A DNA stretch of 64,000 nt, taken from Rhodopseudomonas julia (GTDB lineage: Bacteria > Pseudomonadota > Alphaproteobacteria > Rhizobiales > Afifellaceae). Below, piece by piece: positions 27,462 to 38,064 of this stretch. The notes under the pieces are model-generated. The model was not told the origin of the DNA and did not search any database. It saw only the letters and a list, made by a program, of their open reading frames with translations. The position numbers and the translations under genes were made by a program. Location: NCBI RefSeq assembly GCF_030813515.1, contig NZ_JAUSUK010000002.1, positions 1,736,001 through 1,800,000 of the forward strand. Reading direction: 5' to 3'. Each line of letters begins with the position of its first letter. Positions within the stretch are counted from its first letter, which is position 1.

Positions 27462-28447
27462 AACCCTCACCCCTCCCCGTCGTCACCGTCACCTTGAACC
27501 CGGCGATCGATCAGACGGTCGTCGTGGAAGGGATGACGCTCGGTGACGTTCACCGCGCTTCGTCCGTGCAGAGCAATGCGGGCGGCAAGGGCGTCAATGT
27601 CGCGAGCTGCCTCGCCGACTGGTCGGTGCCCGTGATCGCAACGGGCATCCTTGGCGGCGGCAATCCCGGCCCCTTCGAGGCGCTTTTCAGCGCCAAGAAC
27701 ATTCGTGATCTCTTCGTGCGCGTTCCTGGCGAAACCCGAACCAACATCAAAATCGCCGATCCCACCCGCAACGAGACCACCGACATCAACCTGCCCGGCC
27801 CGACCGCCGATGATGCAGCTCTCGAGCGGGTGAAAGCCGTCCTCAACGAAACGGTCGCGCCCGACAGCCTCGTGGTGCTTGCCGGAAGTCTGCCGGCCGG
27901 GCTTCCCGACGACACGCTCGCCCGCCTCTCTGCAGCATTGTGCAAACGAGGTGCACGCGTCGTTGTCGATACCAGCGGGGCACCGCTCGGGGCCGCCCTC
28001 TCGGCACCAGCCGAAGATCTCCCCTTCTGCGTCAAACCCAATCAGCACGAGCTTGAGGAATGGGCAGGTAAGTCCTTGTCGGGCCGCGACGATCTTCTCG
28101 CGGCTGCCACCGCTCTTCAGGCGAGCGGGATTGCCGTGGTGGTGGTTTCGCTCGGCTCTGAGGGAGCCCTGTTCGTTACCGGAAACCAGATTCTCATGGG
28201 CCGGAGCGAACCGGTCGAGACTTTGAGCACGGTCGGGGCCGGAGACGCCATGGTGGCGGGCCTCGTCGCCGCTTTTCGGGAGGATGCGCCACTTGAAGAC
28301 GTGGCGCGTCTTTCCACCGCCTTTGCCGCCGCGAAGCTGGGCCGCATCGGGCCGCACCTGCCCGATGCAGAGGAAGTCCGGCGTCTTGCTCGGGCGGTCG
28401 TCGTGACGGAGCTCCCGGCTGGCCGGGACCTCAAGCAACAAGCATAG
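27458..28447 (+). CDS. fruK: 1-phosphofructokinase
   Basis: 329 residues of the PfkB family. Seen: [15 protein letters not shown] at the N terminus, [14 protein letters not shown], and the anion-hole signature [17 protein letters not shown] near residue 255. Phosphorylates fructose 1-phosphate to the 1,6-bisphosphate. GTG start at 27458 overlaps the fruB stop (GTGA) with GGGAGG just upstream; longer in-frame extensions run into fruB. Confidence 0.93.
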   Translation: MKPSPLPVVTVTLNPAIDQTVVVEGMTLGDVHRASSVQSNAGGKGVNVASCLADWSVPVIATGILGGGNPGPFEALFSAKNIRDLFVRVPGETRTNIKIADPTRNETTDINLPGPTADDAALERVKAVLNETVAPDSLVVLAGSLPAGLPDDTLARLSAALCKRGARVVVDTSGAPLGAALSAPAEDLPFCVKPNQHELEEWAGKSLSGRDDLLAAATALQASGIAVVVVSLGSEGALFVTGNQILMGRSEPVETLSTVGAGDAMVAGLVAAFREDAPLEDVARLSTAFAAAKLGRIGPHLPDAEEVRRLARAVVVTELPAGRDLKQQA

Positions 28448-28455
28448 GAGGACCC

Positions 28456-30213
28456 ATGACACACGTTCTTGCCGTCATATCGGCAGGCGACCTCACGACC
28501 CAGGCCGCATTGGCGGCCGAGGCCCTGCGCAAGGCGGCCGACAATCTGGGCCATCGGATCGACATCGAGGTGCGCTCCGACCTCGGCATCCGCAATTCGA
28601 TCTCGAGCAAGGCTGCAAATGATGCCGCTGTCGTGCTCCTGGTGGGCTCCGGCGAGCACGAGGAAAGCCGTTTCGGCGCAGTGAAGCAAAGCACCGTGAC
28701 CATCGAGGCGGTACTGGAGGACGCGGACGGCGTCCTTGCCCAGGCCCTTCAAGCCGCCGGCTCTACTGCAGACGCAGCACCAGCCGCCTCGACCGGCGGT
28801 CAAAAGCACATCGTGGCCATCACCTCCTGCCCGACCGGCATCGCCCATACCTTCATGGCGGCCGAAGGCGTGCAGAAGGGTGCCGAAGCGCTCGGCTACT
28901 CGGCGCGCGTGGAAACGCAAGGCTCCGTCGGCTCCCAGAACAAGCTGACCGACGAGGAAATCGCAAAGGCCGATCTCGTTATCATTGCCGCCGATACGCA
29001 GGTGGATTTGAGCCGCTTCGCCGGCAAGCCGGTCTTTCTCTCCGGCACCAAGCCCGCCATCAACAACGGCAAGGCGCTCGTTGAGCGGGCTTTCAAGGAA
29101 GCCGAGATCCAGGGCGGCAGCGAGGGCCTCGCCGATCGCGTCGCGGCCGGCAAGGCGGAACGCGCCGCTTCCCGCACCGGCCCCTACAAGCACCTGATGA
29201 CCGGTGTGTCATACATGCTGCCCTTCGTCGTGGCGGGCGGCTTGCTGATCGCGGTCGCCTTCGCGATCGGCGGCATCTACGCCTACGAGAACGAAGGCAC
29301 GCTTGCCTACAATCTCTTCCAGATCGGCGCCAAGGGCGGTTTCGCGCTGATGGTTCCGGCACTCGCGGGCTATATCGCCTATTCGATCGCCGACCGACCC
29401 GGCATCACGCCCGGCATGATCGGCGGCCTTCTCGCCGCCAATGTCGGCGCCGGCTTCCTGGGCGGCATCGTCGCCGGTTTCATCGCCGGTTACGGCACCG
29501 ATTTCATGAATCGGCACATCAAGTTGCACAAGAATCTTGAAGGCCTGAAGCCGGTTCTCATCCTGCCGCTCCTCGGCACGCTCCTGACCGGCCTCTTGAT
29601 GATGTATGTGATCGGCACGCCCGTCGCCGAAATCATGACCTTCCTGACCGACTGGCTGAAGTCGATGCAGGGCTCGAGCGCCATCATGCTCGGCCTCATC
29701 ATCGGGGCGATGATGGGCTTCGATCTCGGCGGCCCTGTCAACAAAGCGGCTTACACCTTCTCCACAGGGCTGCTCGCAAGCCAGGTGTACACGCCGATGG
29801 CGGCCGCGATGGCCGCGGGCATGGTGCCGCCGCTCGCTGTGGCGCTTGCGACGAAGATCTTCGCCGACCGCTTCACCGCAGACGAGAGGGAAGCCGGCAA
29901 TGCGGCGGCGGTGCTCGGCATCGCCTTCATCACGGAAGGTGCCATCCCGTTCGCGGCACGCGACCCGCTGCGGGTGATTCCCGCCATGATGGTGGGCGCC
30001 GCCACGACTGGCGCCATCTCGATGGCGATCGGCGCCGAGCTCAAGGTTCCGCATGGCGGCATCTTCGTCCTGCCGATCCCGAATGCCGTCACCCATCTCG
30101 GCGGTTATATCGTGGCGCTCCTTATCGGCACGGTGGTGAGTGCGGTTCTCCTGCGGCTTCTGAAAAAGCCGATCCAGGCTGTCGCCCCAGCAGCTCTCGC
30201 ACCTGCCGAATAA
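28456..30213 (+). CDS. fruA: PTS fructose permease EIIB'BC
   Basis: 585 residues. An N-terminal degenerate EIIB' domain (residues 1-100, no active Cys), a functional EIIB with Cys in [17 protein letters not shown] near residue 120, then an EIIC membrane domain of about eight spans ([20 protein letters not shown]). Imports and phosphorylates fructose at C1. Strong AGGAGG site 5 bases before the start, 8 bases after fruK. Confidence 0.93.
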   Translation: MTHVLAVISAGDLTTQAALAAEALRKAADNLGHRIDIEVRSDLGIRNSISSKAANDAAVVLLVGSGEHEESRFGAVKQSTVTIEAVLEDADGVLAQALQAAGSTADAAPAASTGGQKHIVAITSCPTGIAHTFMAAEGVQKGAEALGYSARVETQGSVGSQNKLTDEEIAKADLVIIAADTQVDLSRFAGKPVFLSGTKPAINNGKALVERAFKEAEIQGGSEGLADRVAAGKAERAASRTGPYKHLMTGVSYMLPFVVAGGLLIAVAFAIGGIYAYENEGTLAYNLFQIGAKGGFALMVPALAGYIAYSIADRPGITPGMIGGLLAANVGAGFLGGIVAGFIAGYGTDFMNRHIKLHKNLEGLKPVLILPLLGTLLTGLLMMYVIGTPVAEIMTFLTDWLKSMQGSSAIMLGLIIGAMMGFDLGGPVNKAAYTFSTGLLASQVYTPMAAAMAAGMVPPLAVALATKIFADRFTADEREAGNAAAVLGIAFITEGAIPFAARDPLRVIPAMMVGAATTGAISMAIGAELKVPHGGIFVLPIPNAVTHLGGYIVALLIGTVVSAVLLRLLKKPIQAVAPAALAPAE

Positions 30214-30252
30214 GCCTGCGGAGCTTGTCTTCCCCCCACAAGAACCAAGGCC

Positions 30253-30278
30253 GAGGCCGGCGTGCAAACGCCGGCCTC
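30253..30278 (+). terminator. hairpin after fruA
   Basis: Perfect 11-bp stem GAGGCCGGCGT / ACGCCGGCCTC with a GCAA tetraloop, 40 bases after the fruA stop. No clear U-tract follows, so it is a likely but not classical rho-independent terminator or 3' end. Confidence 0.65.
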
Positions 30279-30559
30279 ACCACTTTCGTGAAGGCGTTTT
30301 GGCAAGCCTGAAGGGGTCTTCCCACGCCACCAGAAAGACCGCATCGGCCGCGCAAAACTTCGTCATGAAAAGCCCGATTTTGCTTGCCAAAATCGCTTGT
30401 AGTGGATAGCGTAGTTTTACTACATAACCTGATCGCTCGACCGGAGCAGCGCGGCCTGACCGCCTTCAATCCGCGAGCGGCACGACAATCCCAGCCCTCT
30501 TGGGCCCCACCCTCTTGGGCACTGCGCAGAAACCCGACATTCTTGGAAGGGCCAGAGCC
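30279..30559. other. adhE upstream region
   Basis: No gene. Holds a HexR-like palindrome (30410-30424, listed separately), a nearby extra half-site TGTAGT (30399), and a 2 x 15 bp near-repeat (CCCTCTTGGGC at 30495 and 30510). The long leader between operator and start suggests a regulated anaerobic promoter. I found no convincing FNR box. Confidence 0.55.
30410..30424. promoter_or_regulatory. RpiR/HexR-like operator upstream of adhE
   Basis: CGTAGTTTTACTACA, the reverse complement of TGTAGTAAAACTACG. It differs at one end base from the TGTAGTAAAACTACA dyad in front of pflB, and both match the HexR-type pattern TGTAnT-N3-AnTACA. The RpiR gene lies between the two targets. Confidence 0.72.
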
Positions 30560-33217
30560 ATGACATCCGAAACGCTCCCGAGCCTCGACGCTCTCATCGC
30601 TCCTGTGAAGGAGGCCCAACGGATCTACGCGGGGTATTCCCAGGAGAGGGTCGATCAGATCTTTCGTGCGGCCGCGCTCGCGGCCAACAATGCCCGCATC
30701 AAGCTCGCCAAGCTCGCCGTCGAAGAAACCGGCATGGGCGTCATGGAAGACAAGGTGGTCAAGAACCACTTCGCGTCGGAGTACATCTACAACAAGTACA
30801 AGGACGAAAAGACCTGCGGTATCCTCTCCGAGGAGCCGGAGTACGGCACGCTGACGATCGCCGAGCCGATCGGCCTGATCTGCGGCATCGTCCCCACGAC
30901 CAACCCTACCTCGACGGCCATCTTCAAAGCCCTCATCAGTCTGAAGACGAGAAACGGCATCATCTTTTCGCCGCATCCGCGCGCGCGTCGCGCCACCTGC
31001 GAAGCGGCCCGTATCGTGCTTGAAGCAGCGGTCGCAGCCGGAGCGCCTGAGAACATCATCGGCTGGCTCGAAGAGCCGACGGTCGAACTCTCGAACGCGC
31101 TGATGCGCCACAAAGACATCAACCTCATCCTCGCGACGGGCGGGCCGGGCATGGTCAAGGCGGCCTATTCCTCCGGCAAGCCGGCGATCGGTGTCGGCGC
31201 GGGCAACACGCCGGCCGTCATCGACGAATTCGCCGATATCAAGCGCGCTGTCGCCTCCATCCTCATGTCGAAGACTTTCGACAACGGTGTCATCTGCGCC
31301 TCGGAGCAATCGGCGATCGTCGTCGACCAGGTCTATGACGCGGTGCGCGCACGCTTTTCCAAGCACGGCGGCTACATTCTCTCCCCCGACGAGACGGACG
31401 CGGTCCGCCATGTCATCATGCCGAACGGCACATTGAATGCCCGTATTGTCGGCCAGTCGGCCGCCGCCATCGCCGAGATGGCCGGATTTTCGGTGCCGCC
31501 CTTCACTAAGGTTTTGATCGGCGAAGTCAGCGATGTGAGCGAGGCAGAAGTCTTCGCCCATGAAAAGCTGTCACCGACGCTCGCCCTCTACCGCGCGAAG
31601 GATTTCGGCCACGCGTGCGATATCGCTGCCGATCTGGTTGCGCTCGGCGGCATCGGTCACACCTCGGTCCTCTACACCGAACAGGACCAGCAGGAAGAGC
31701 GCATCCACCAATTCGGCGATCGCATGAAAACGGCGCGCATCCTGATCAACTCACCGTCTTCGCAGGGCGGGATCGGCGATCTCTACAATTTCCGGCTGGC
31801 GCCGTCGCTGACACTCGGCTGCGGCTCCTGGGGCGGCAATTCCATCTCGGAGAATGTCGGCCCCCAGCATCTCATGAACAAGAAAACCGTGGCGAAGCGA
31901 GCGGAAAACATGCTCTGGCACAAGCTCCCGAAATCCATCTACTTCCGCCGTGGCAGCCTGCCTTTCGCGCTCGAGGAATTGCGCGGACACAAACGCTGCC
32001 TGATCGTTACGGACAAATTCCTGTTCGAAAGCGGTGCCGTCAGCGAGACCATCAGCCTTCTCAAGAACCTGGGTCTCGAGGTCGAGGTCTTCTACGAGGT
32101 CAACGCCGACCCGACGCTCGAGACGGTGCGCAAAGCCACCTCGCTCGCCAACGCCTTCAAACCTGACGTGATCCTGGCGCAGGGCGGCGGTTCGCCGATG
32201 GATGCGGCGAAGATCATGTGGGTGATGTACGAACACCCTGACGTCGCCTTCGAAGAACTCGCGCTGCGCTTCATGGATATCCGCAAGCGCATCTACAAAT
32301 TCCCGAAAATGGGCATCAAAGCGCAGTTCGTCGCGGTGCCGACGACCTCGGGCACCGGTTCGGAGGTCACCCCCTTCGCCGTCGTCACCGACGAGAAAAC
32401 GGGCATCAAATACCCGATCGCCGATTACGAGCTCACGCCCAACATGGCGATCGTCGACCCCAACCTCGTCATGACCATGCCGAAATCCCTGACGGCGGCC
32501 GGCGGCATCGACGCCGTGACGCATGCGCTCGAATCCTACGTCTCGGTGCTGGCGAACGAATACAGCGACGGCCAGGGGCTGCAGGCCCTCAAGCTCCTGA
32601 AAGACTATCTGCCGTCGGCCTACCGCAACGGACACGAAGATCCGAAGGCACGCGAGCAGGTGCACAATGCCGCAACGATCGCAGGCATCGCCTTCGCCAA
32701 CGCCTTCCTCGGCGTCTGCCATTCCATGGCGCACAAGATCGGCGCGGAATTCCACATTCCGCATGGCATCGCCAATGCGCTCCTGATCTCGAATGTCATC
32801 CGCTACAACTCGGCAGACATTCCAACGAAACAGACGGCCTTCAGCCAGTACGACCGTCCGAAAGGCGTCGCACGATATGCGCAGATCGCCCGCCACCTCG
32901 GTCTTTCCGGCGAGCGCGACCACGAGCGCGTGCAGAGCCTCATCGCCTGGGTGGACGAGCTGAAAGAGGAGCTGGAAATCCCGGAGAGCATCCAGGCCTT
33001 CGGCATCAAGGAGGCAGACTTCCTCGACAAAGTGGACAGCCTCGCCGAGGCGGCCTTCGACGACCAGTGCACCACCGCCAATCCGCGCTTTCCGCTCGTC
33101 AGCGAGCTGAAACAGCTCCTTCTCGACAGCTATTACGGCCGGGCCTGGGTCGAACCGTCGCTTGAAGCCGAGAACCAGATGCAGGGCTCCTCCCCTGCCT
33201 CGCTTGCCGCCGAATGA
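30560..33217 (+). CDS. adhE: bifunctional acetaldehyde/alcohol dehydrogenase
   Basis: 885 residues. N-terminal CoA-acylating aldehyde dehydrogenase (about residues 1-440; catalytic Cys in NGVICASEQSAIVVD), a linker, and a C-terminal iron alcohol dehydrogenase (GGGSPMDAAKIMWV, metal His in HALESYVS and GVCHSMAHKIGAEFHIPHG). Converts acetyl-CoA to ethanol with two NADH, balancing redox in fermentation. GGAAGGG precedes the ATG. Monocistronic, followed by a strong hairpin, with the same operator type as pflB. No encapsulation-like tail is seen, so probably cytosolic and not part of the BMC. Confidence 0.93.
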   Translation: MTSETLPSLDALIAPVKEAQRIYAGYSQERVDQIFRAAALAANNARIKLAKLAVEETGMGVMEDKVVKNHFASEYIYNKYKDEKTCGILSEEPEYGTLTIAEPIGLICGIVPTTNPTSTAIFKALISLKTRNGIIFSPHPRARRATCEAARIVLEAAVAAGAPENIIGWLEEPTVELSNALMRHKDINLILATGGPGMVKAAYSSGKPAIGVGAGNTPAVIDEFADIKRAVASILMSKTFDNGVICASEQSAIVVDQVYDAVRARFSKHGGYILSPDETDAVRHVIMPNGTLNARIVGQSAAAIAEMAGFSVPPFTKVLIGEVSDVSEAEVFAHEKLSPTLALYRAKDFGHACDIAADLVALGGIGHTSVLYTEQDQQEERIHQFGDRMKTARILINSPSSQGGIGDLYNFRLAPSLTLGCGSWGGNSISENVGPQHLMNKKTVAKRAENMLWHKLPKSIYFRRGSLPFALEELRGHKRCLIVTDKFLFESGAVSETISLLKNLGLEVEVFYEVNADPTLETVRKATSLANAFKPDVILAQGGGSPMDAAKIMWVMYEHPDVAFEELALRFMDIRKRIYKFPKMGIKAQFVAVPTTSGTGSEVTPFAVVTDEKTGIKYPIADYELTPNMAIVDPNLVMTMPKSLTAAGGIDAVTHALESYVSVLANEYSDGQGLQALKLLKDYLPSAYRNGHEDPKAREQVHNAATIAGIAFANAFLGVCHSMAHKIGAEFHIPHGIANALLISNVIRYNSADIPTKQTAFSQYDRPKGVARYAQIARHLGLSGERDHERVQSLIAWVDELKEELEIPESIQAFGIKEADFLDKVDSLAEAAFDDQCTTANPRFPLVSELKQLLLDSYYGRAWVEPSLEAENQMQGSSPASLAAE

Positions 33218-33224
33218 CGGCACA

Positions 33225-33273
33225 TTGGCGGGTCCGCTCTCACCCCTCCTCCCGAAGAGTGCGGACCCGCCAA
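33225..33273 (+). terminator. long hairpin after adhE
   Basis: Perfect 13-bp stem TTGGCGGGTCCGC / GCGGACCCGCCAA with a 23-base loop, 8 bases after the adhE stop. It has no U-tract, so it may be a 3' stabiliser or rho-assisted end instead of a classical terminator. Confidence 0.6.
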
Positions 33274-33334
33274 ATCAACTCCGACGCCAAATCAGCCCCG
33301 ATGGCTGTCGTCGGAGGACAGAAGGAATGAGACG

Positions 33335-33580
33335 ATGAGCAAGAGCTTGATGTGGACCGCCAAAGAGGCGCGTGGCCTCACGGTTCAGTGCCTCTTCAAC
33401 GAGGATGCCCGTAGCTACGAGATGACCGTCTCGGCCCAATCCGCCCGGGCATGTCGCAGCGAGGCATTTCTTGCAAGCACTGAGCCCGTCTTCGGCATGG
33501 ATCCGGACGACCGGGCGCTGTCGGTCCAGGTCGCCGACCGGCTCTTGCGCGATGTCGCGCGCTCACTCGGCGACTTCTGA
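33335..33580 (+). CDS. small hypothetical protein between adhE and rpiR
   Basis: 81 residues, MSKSLMWTAKEARGLTVQC..., no signal peptide or membrane span, two Cys. Good AAGGAATGAG ribosome site and coding-like composition. It is on the adhE strand but past the hairpin. I do not recognise the family; the first half looks beta-strand rich. No function assigned. Confidence 0.55.
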   Translation: MSKSLMWTAKEARGLTVQCLFNEDARSYEMTVSAQSARACRSEAFLASTEPVFGMDPDDRALSVQVADRLLRDVARSLGDF

Positions 33581-33613
33581 CGGCACAAGCTGACCGCTGT
33601 GCGCTTTCAATCC

Positions 33614-34453
33614 TCAGTCCCGCAGCCCGCCGTTTTCCTTCAGGAGCGCTTTGCTGCGCTCCACACGCTCATGCAGGGCCCGCCCCTTGCGCAGCGCCAC
33701 GCAGATGGAGAGCGCATCTCCCAAAACGAGGTGACTGATGCGGGAAGTGAGAGGCGAATAGACGTCGTATTCTTCGGCGACGTCGGTCAGAAGGCTCACG
33801 GTCGCGAGACGCGCCAGCGGAGAATCGGAGCGGGTCAACGCCACGACATCGGCGCCGACCGTCAGCGCGTTCTGCACGCTGTCCAGAATATCGCGTGTGC
33901 GCCCGGAATTGGACACGGCCACGACCGCGTCGCCCGGGGCGAGCGCTAGCGACGAAATGAAGTAAACATGCGGATCACTGTAGGCCACAGTCGGCATTCC
34001 GAGCCGGAAAAAGCGGCGCTGAACGTCCTCCGCGATGGTGCCGGAATTGCCCGAGCCGTAGAACTCGATGCGCCGCGCCGACGCCAGAATGTCCGCAGCC
34101 TTGTCCAGCATCGCGGCGGAGAGATTGTTGCGCACGCCGATCAGCGTGTTGATGGTGCGATCGAAAACTTTTCCGGCAATGCCGGTGGCGCCGTCATCGG
34201 GCAGCACATCCTGATCGAGGAACGGCATCCCGCCTGCGATATCCTGCGCCAACTTGATCTTGAATTCGCGAAAGCCCTTGCAGCCAAGCGCGGAACAGAA
34301 GCGCGCCACAGTCGGCTCGCTCACCTCCGAGCGGCGCGCCACTTCGGCCATCGACAAGTTGATGACCTCGCCGGGATGGGAGAGCACGAAGTCCGCCAGC
34401 TTGCGCTCGGACGGCCGGATCTGATCCTTGACCGAGGTGATTCGTCCCAACAT
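33614..34453 (-). CDS. RpiR/HexR-type transcriptional regulator of fermentation genes
   Basis: 279 residues from ATG 34453. Seen: N-terminal RpiR HTH (SMAEVARRSEVSEPTVARFC) and a C-terminal SIS sugar-phosphate domain (RRIEFYGSGNSGTIAEDVQR, then VVAVSNSGRTRDILDSV). The family senses sugar phosphates; HexR uses KDPG. It sits between adhE and pflB, both preceded by near-identical HexR-like palindromes, so it probably links glycolytic flux to mixed-acid fermentation. AGAGGGCGG at ideal spacing decides the start; longer frames lack a site. Confidence 0.87.
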   Translation of the reverse strand: MLGRITSVKDQIRPSERKLADFVLSHPGEVINLSMAEVARRSEVSEPTVARFCSALGCKGFREFKIKLAQDIAGGMPFLDQDVLPDDGATGIAGKVFDRTINTLIGVRNNLSAAMLDKAADILASARRIEFYGSGNSGTIAEDVQRRFFRLGMPTVAYSDPHVYFISSLALAPGDAVVAVSNSGRTRDILDSVQNALTVGADVVALTRSDSPLARLATVSLLTDVAEEYDVYSPLTSRISHLVLGDALSICVALRKGRALHERVERSKALLKENGGLRD

Positions 34454-34558
34454 TTCCGCCCTCTTTCGTTGCGTCAGCCGGCGAAAGCGATCATCCATGA
34501 CGCGGGCCAACGCAGACAAGCCCTGCACGGCATGCATGACAGCATGCTACACACCGCA

Positions 34559-34573
34559 AATCCAATTTGGATT
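34559..34573. promoter_or_regulatory. perfect dyad in the rpiR-pflB gap
   Basis: AATCCAA-T-TTGGATT, a 7-1-7 perfect inverted repeat about 105 bases upstream of the rpiR-type start. Unlike the HexR-like dyads, so it may be a site for another regulator or an rpiR autoregulatory site. Function not established. Confidence 0.45.
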
Positions 34574-34670
34574 GAGCTAACGTACTGACGTGTTTATAGT
34601 TTTGTCCCTAATGGCAAATCCGGGCGAGGCAGGACGCTTGCTCCCTTTGCCCTTCAACCACACACATTTG

Positions 34671-34685
34671 TGTAGTAAAACTACA
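34671..34685. promoter_or_regulatory. RpiR/HexR-like operator upstream of pflB
   Basis: Perfect 6-3-6 palindrome TGTAGT-AAA-ACTACA about 100 bases before pflB. It matches the published HexR pattern TGTAATnnnATTACA at 13 of its fixed or allowed positions and recurs upstream of adhE. Confidence 0.75.
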
Positions 34686-34783
34686 GAAAGTCAACGGTTC
34701 GTGAAACGGATCCAATCCAACCGGCAGAACCATCAGAAATATGATAGGTTCAAGCCACAGCGCCCTTTTCACAAGGAGTGACA

Positions 34784-37069
34784 ATGAACGCCATAGTGAT
34801 GTCCTCTCGCGTCGATCTCAACGACTTCCCGACGACGAACGACCCGTGGCGCGGCTTCAAGCCCGGCGCGTGGCAGCATGAAGTCAACCTCCGCGACTTC
34901 ATCCTCGACAATATCACCCCTTATGAGGGCGATGCAGCCTTCCTCGCCGGCTCGACCAAACGGACGAAGGCGCTTTGGGACAAGGTTTCCGAGCTCCTGA
35001 AAGAGGAACGCGCCTCCAAGGGCGGCGTTCTCGACGCCGATACGGAGGTGATCTCCTCCATCACCTCGCATGACGCGGGCTACATCGACCGCGATTTGGA
35101 AGTCGTTTTCGGGCTCCAGACCGACAAGCCGCTGAAGCGTGGGATCATGCCCTTCGGTGGCTGGCGCATGGTCGTGAAGGGCCTGGAAGCCTATGGCTTT
35201 ACGCCCTCGCCCAAACTCAAAGAGGTATTCCCGAGCCTCCGCAAGACCCACAATGACGGCGTCTTCGACGTTTACACCGATGAAATCCTGCGCTGCCGCA
35301 AGTCCGGTCTCATCACCGGCCTTCCCGACGCCTACGGGCGCGGCCGCATCATCGGAGATTACAGGCGTGTCGCCCTTTATGGCGTCGACCGCCTCATCGC
35401 CGACAAGCAGGAGCAGATGACCTCGTTGGAGGTGAGCCCGCTCGATTCCGATATTCTCCAGCTGCGCGAGGAGATCGCCGAGCAGATCAAGGCCCTCAAC
35501 GAACTGAAAGAGATGGGTGCGGTCTACGGCTTCGATCTTTCGCAGCCGGCAACCAATGCGCGCGAAGCGGTGCAGTGGACCTATTTTGCCTATCTGGCCG
35601 TCGTCAAGGAAGCCAATGGCGCGGCCATGTCGCTCGGCCGAGTATCGAGCTTCCTCGACATCTACATCGCGCGCGACCTCGCCGAAGGCACCCTCACGGA
35701 AGCCCAGGCGCAGGAACTCATCGATCAATTCGTCATCAAACTGCGTCTCGTCCGCTTCCTGCGCACGCCGGAATATGACTCTCTGTTTTCGGGCGATCCG
35801 ACCTGGGTCACCGAAGTTCTCGGCGGCATGGCTCTCGACGGCTCGACGCTCGTCACGCGCACGAGCTTCCGGATGCTGCAGACGCTGCACAATCTGGGTC
35901 CCGCGCCGGAACCCAACCTCACGGTCTTATGGTCGGAGAAGCTGCCCAAGGGCTTCAAGGAATTCTGCGCCGAGACCTCCATCAAGACGTGCTCGCTGCA
36001 ATATGAAAACGACGATCTGATGCGGCCTTATTACGGCGACGATTACGGCATTGCCTGCTGTGTGTCGGCCATGCAGATCGGCAAGCAGATGCAGTTCTTC
36101 GGCGCCCGTGCGAACCTCGCAAAGGCCCTGCTCTACGCCATCAACGGTGGCCGCGACGAGAAGTCCGGCGTCCAGGTCGTGCCGGCTTTCGCCCCGATCA
36201 CGGCCGAGGTGCTGGATTATGACACGGTCGTGGAAAAGTTCCTGCCCATGCTGGAATGGCTGGCGCGGGTCTATGTCAACGCGCTCAACGCCATCCACTA
36301 CATGCATGATAAGTACATGTATGAGCGCCTCGAGATGGCGCTGCACGACCGCGATGTGCTTCGCACCATGGCCTGTGGCATCGCCGGTCTTTCGGTGGTG
36401 GCGGACAGCCTGTCGGCCATCAAGCACACCAAGGTGAAGGTCATCCGCGACGAGCGCGGGCTTGCCACCGACTTCGAGATCGACGGCGAATATCCGACTT
36501 TTGGCAACAACGATGCACGCGTCGACGACATCGCCTCCTGGGTGGTCAAAACCTTCATGGACATTCTGCGCCAGCAGAAGGCCTATCGTGGGGCCACGCC
36601 GACGCAGTCGGTCCTGACCATCACATCCAATGTGGTCTACGGCAAAAAGACGGGTTCCACGCCCGACGGCCGCAAGGCCGGCGAGCCTTTCGCACCGGGC
36701 GCCAATCCGATGCATGGCCGCGACAGCAAGGGCGCCCTCGCCTCCATGGCGAGTGTCGCGAAGCTGCCGTACGAACATGCCCAGGACGGCATTTCCTACA
36801 CCTTCACGATCGTCCCCTCCGCCCTCGGGCCAACCGAGGACGAGCGGACGGAAAATCTGGTCGGCATGCTCGACGGCTACGTGGCGGCCGGCGGTCACCA
36901 CATGAACGTCAACGTCTTCGACAAGGAGACGCTGTTGCACGCGATGGATCATCCGGAGCTCTATCCGCAGCTCACCATCCGCGTGTCGGGCTATGCCGTG
37001 AACTTCATCAAGCTGACCAGGGAGCAGCAGCTTGACGTCATCAGCCGCACGTTCCACCAGCGCCACTGA
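34784..37069 (+). CDS. pflB: pyruvate formate-lyase
   Basis: 761 residues. Catalytic vicinal cysteines Cys425-Cys426 (GIACCVSAM) and the glycyl-radical loop RVSGYAVNF with Gly736, matching Cys418/419 and Gly734 of the E. coli enzyme. Splits pyruvate into acetyl-CoA and formate under anoxia; it is true PFL, not a choline- or diol-type glycyl radical enzyme, as shown by the NIT...EGDAAFLAG and [12 protein letters not shown] stretches. AAGGAG site decides ATG 34784. A near-perfect HexR-like operator lies upstream. Confidence 0.94.
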   Translation: MNAIVMSSRVDLNDFPTTNDPWRGFKPGAWQHEVNLRDFILDNITPYEGDAAFLAGSTKRTKALWDKVSELLKEERASKGGVLDADTEVISSITSHDAGYIDRDLEVVFGLQTDKPLKRGIMPFGGWRMVVKGLEAYGFTPSPKLKEVFPSLRKTHNDGVFDVYTDEILRCRKSGLITGLPDAYGRGRIIGDYRRVALYGVDRLIADKQEQMTSLEVSPLDSDILQLREEIAEQIKALNELKEMGAVYGFDLSQPATNAREAVQWTYFAYLAVVKEANGAAMSLGRVSSFLDIYIARDLAEGTLTEAQAQELIDQFVIKLRLVRFLRTPEYDSLFSGDPTWVTEVLGGMALDGSTLVTRTSFRMLQTLHNLGPAPEPNLTVLWSEKLPKGFKEFCAETSIKTCSLQYENDDLMRPYYGDDYGIACCVSAMQIGKQMQFFGARANLAKALLYAINGGRDEKSGVQVVPAFAPITAEVLDYDTVVEKFLPMLEWLARVYVNALNAIHYMHDKYMYERLEMALHDRDVLRTMACGIAGLSVVADSLSAIKHTKVKVIRDERGLATDFEIDGEYPTFGNNDARVDDIASWVVKTFMDILRQQKAYRGATPTQSVLTITSNVVYGKKTGSTPDGRKAGEPFAPGANPMHGRDSKGALASMASVAKLPYEHAQDGISYTFTIVPSALGPTEDERTENLVGMLDGYVAAGGHHMNVNVFDKETLLHAMDHPELYPQLTIRVSGYAVNFIKLTREQQLDVISRTFHQRH

Positions 37070-37850
37070 ACCCGTTCAGGAGGTGACGCAGAGCGAAGCA
37101 CCCGAGGCCGCAGCGGCGCCCTGCGTCAAGGGCTGGGTGCATTCGCTCGAAACGGGCGGCACCCTCGATGGGCCGGGCCTGCGTTACGTGCTGTTTCTGT
37201 CTGGCTGCCCTTTGCGCTGCTGCTACTGCCACAACCCGGACACGTGGCACATGCGCAAGGGGAAGCTGCAAAGCTCGGAAGATATCGCGGCGGAGATCGC
37301 CTCCTTCGCACCCTTCCTGAAGCGCGGTCGTGGCGGCGTCACCTTGACGGGCGGCGAACCGCTTGTGCAGCCCGAATTCTGCCGGGCGATCCTGCGGGCA
37401 TCGAAAGACCTCGGCCTGCACACAGCGCTCGACACGTCCGGTTTTCTGGGTGCACGAGCCGATGACGCGTTTCTGGAAGACGTCGACCTCGTGCTTCTCG
37501 ACATCAAGGCGTTTTCCGAAGCCACCTACCGCAATGTCACGGGCGTGCGTCTGCGCCCAACGCTCGATTTCGCCGAGCGGCTCTCCGCCATGAAGAAGCC
37601 CGTGTGGCTTCGTTACGTCCTCGTGCCGGATTTCACCGACAATACGACGGAGATCGAAGCGCTCGCCCGCTATGTGGCCGATCTCAAGAATGTCGAGCGC
37701 GTCGACGTTCTGCCCTATCACGACCTTGGCGCCTACAAATGGCCTCGCCTGGACAAGGCCTATCGTCTGGCGGGCACGCAGCCGCCGAAGCTCGAAGAGA
37801 CGGAGCGCGTGCGCAACATTTTCCGGGCTCGGGGCCTTCTCGCGACATAG
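37032..37850 (+). CDS. pflA: pyruvate formate-lyase activating enzyme
   Basis: 272 residues, radical SAM. Seen: the cluster motif [14 protein letters not shown] (CxxxCxxC type), [13 protein letters not shown] and the later [18 protein letters not shown]. Puts the glycyl radical on PflB using SAM and a 4Fe-4S cluster. It overlaps pflB by 38 bases; a TTG at 37032 with AGGGAG at good spacing is the best start, while GTG 37083 has its site too close. The extra N-terminal tail (about 25 residues) is atypical for PflA. Confidence 0.9.
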   Translation: MTSSAARSTSATEPVQEVTQSEAPEAAAAPCVKGWVHSLETGGTLDGPGLRYVLFLSGCPLRCCYCHNPDTWHMRKGKLQSSEDIAAEIASFAPFLKRGRGGVTLTGGEPLVQPEFCRAILRASKDLGLHTALDTSGFLGARADDAFLEDVDLVLLDIKAFSEATYRNVTGVRLRPTLDFAERLSAMKKPVWLRYVLVPDFTDNTTEIEALARYVADLKNVERVDVLPYHDLGAYKWPRLDKAYRLAGTQPPKLEETERVRNIFRARGLLAT

Positions 37851-38064
37851 ATGGGCTGAGAGCGGCCCACCTCCTTGTCCTGCGGCTCGCCGCAAGGACG
37901 AGGCTCTGCGTTATCCCCTTCAGGATCAGACGTCCTGCTCTGCTCAGGTGAGAACGGGGCCGACCTCATTCATCGCGACCGTCGCTCCCCAACGACGTCG
38001 CGTGTAGCGTTAGCCCTGGTTTCTGCGAGCGGCACGAAGCGGGCACACGCTCTTCTTTCGCCCA

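Noticed and set aside
24786-27470. 894-codon minus-strand open frame opposite fruB
   Set aside because: Shadow of the PTS gene; composition repetitive, no family match.
34590-34783. FNR box before pflB
   Set aside because: No TTGAT-N4-ATCAA match; the ATCA...TGAT repeat near 34733 has the wrong spacing.
34778-37069. pflB as a choline- or diol-type glycyl radical enzyme of a BMC
   Set aside because: Vicinal cysteines Cys425-426 and overall sequence define pyruvate formate-lyase; no cargo tag.
37850-37960. GGGCTGAGAGCGGCCCACC resembling the start of a TPP riboswitch
   Set aside because: The second conserved half (ACCTGATC followed by the P4/P5 arm) is missing; the nearby TTCAGGATCAGA is in the wrong orientation, and no thiamine gene follows.
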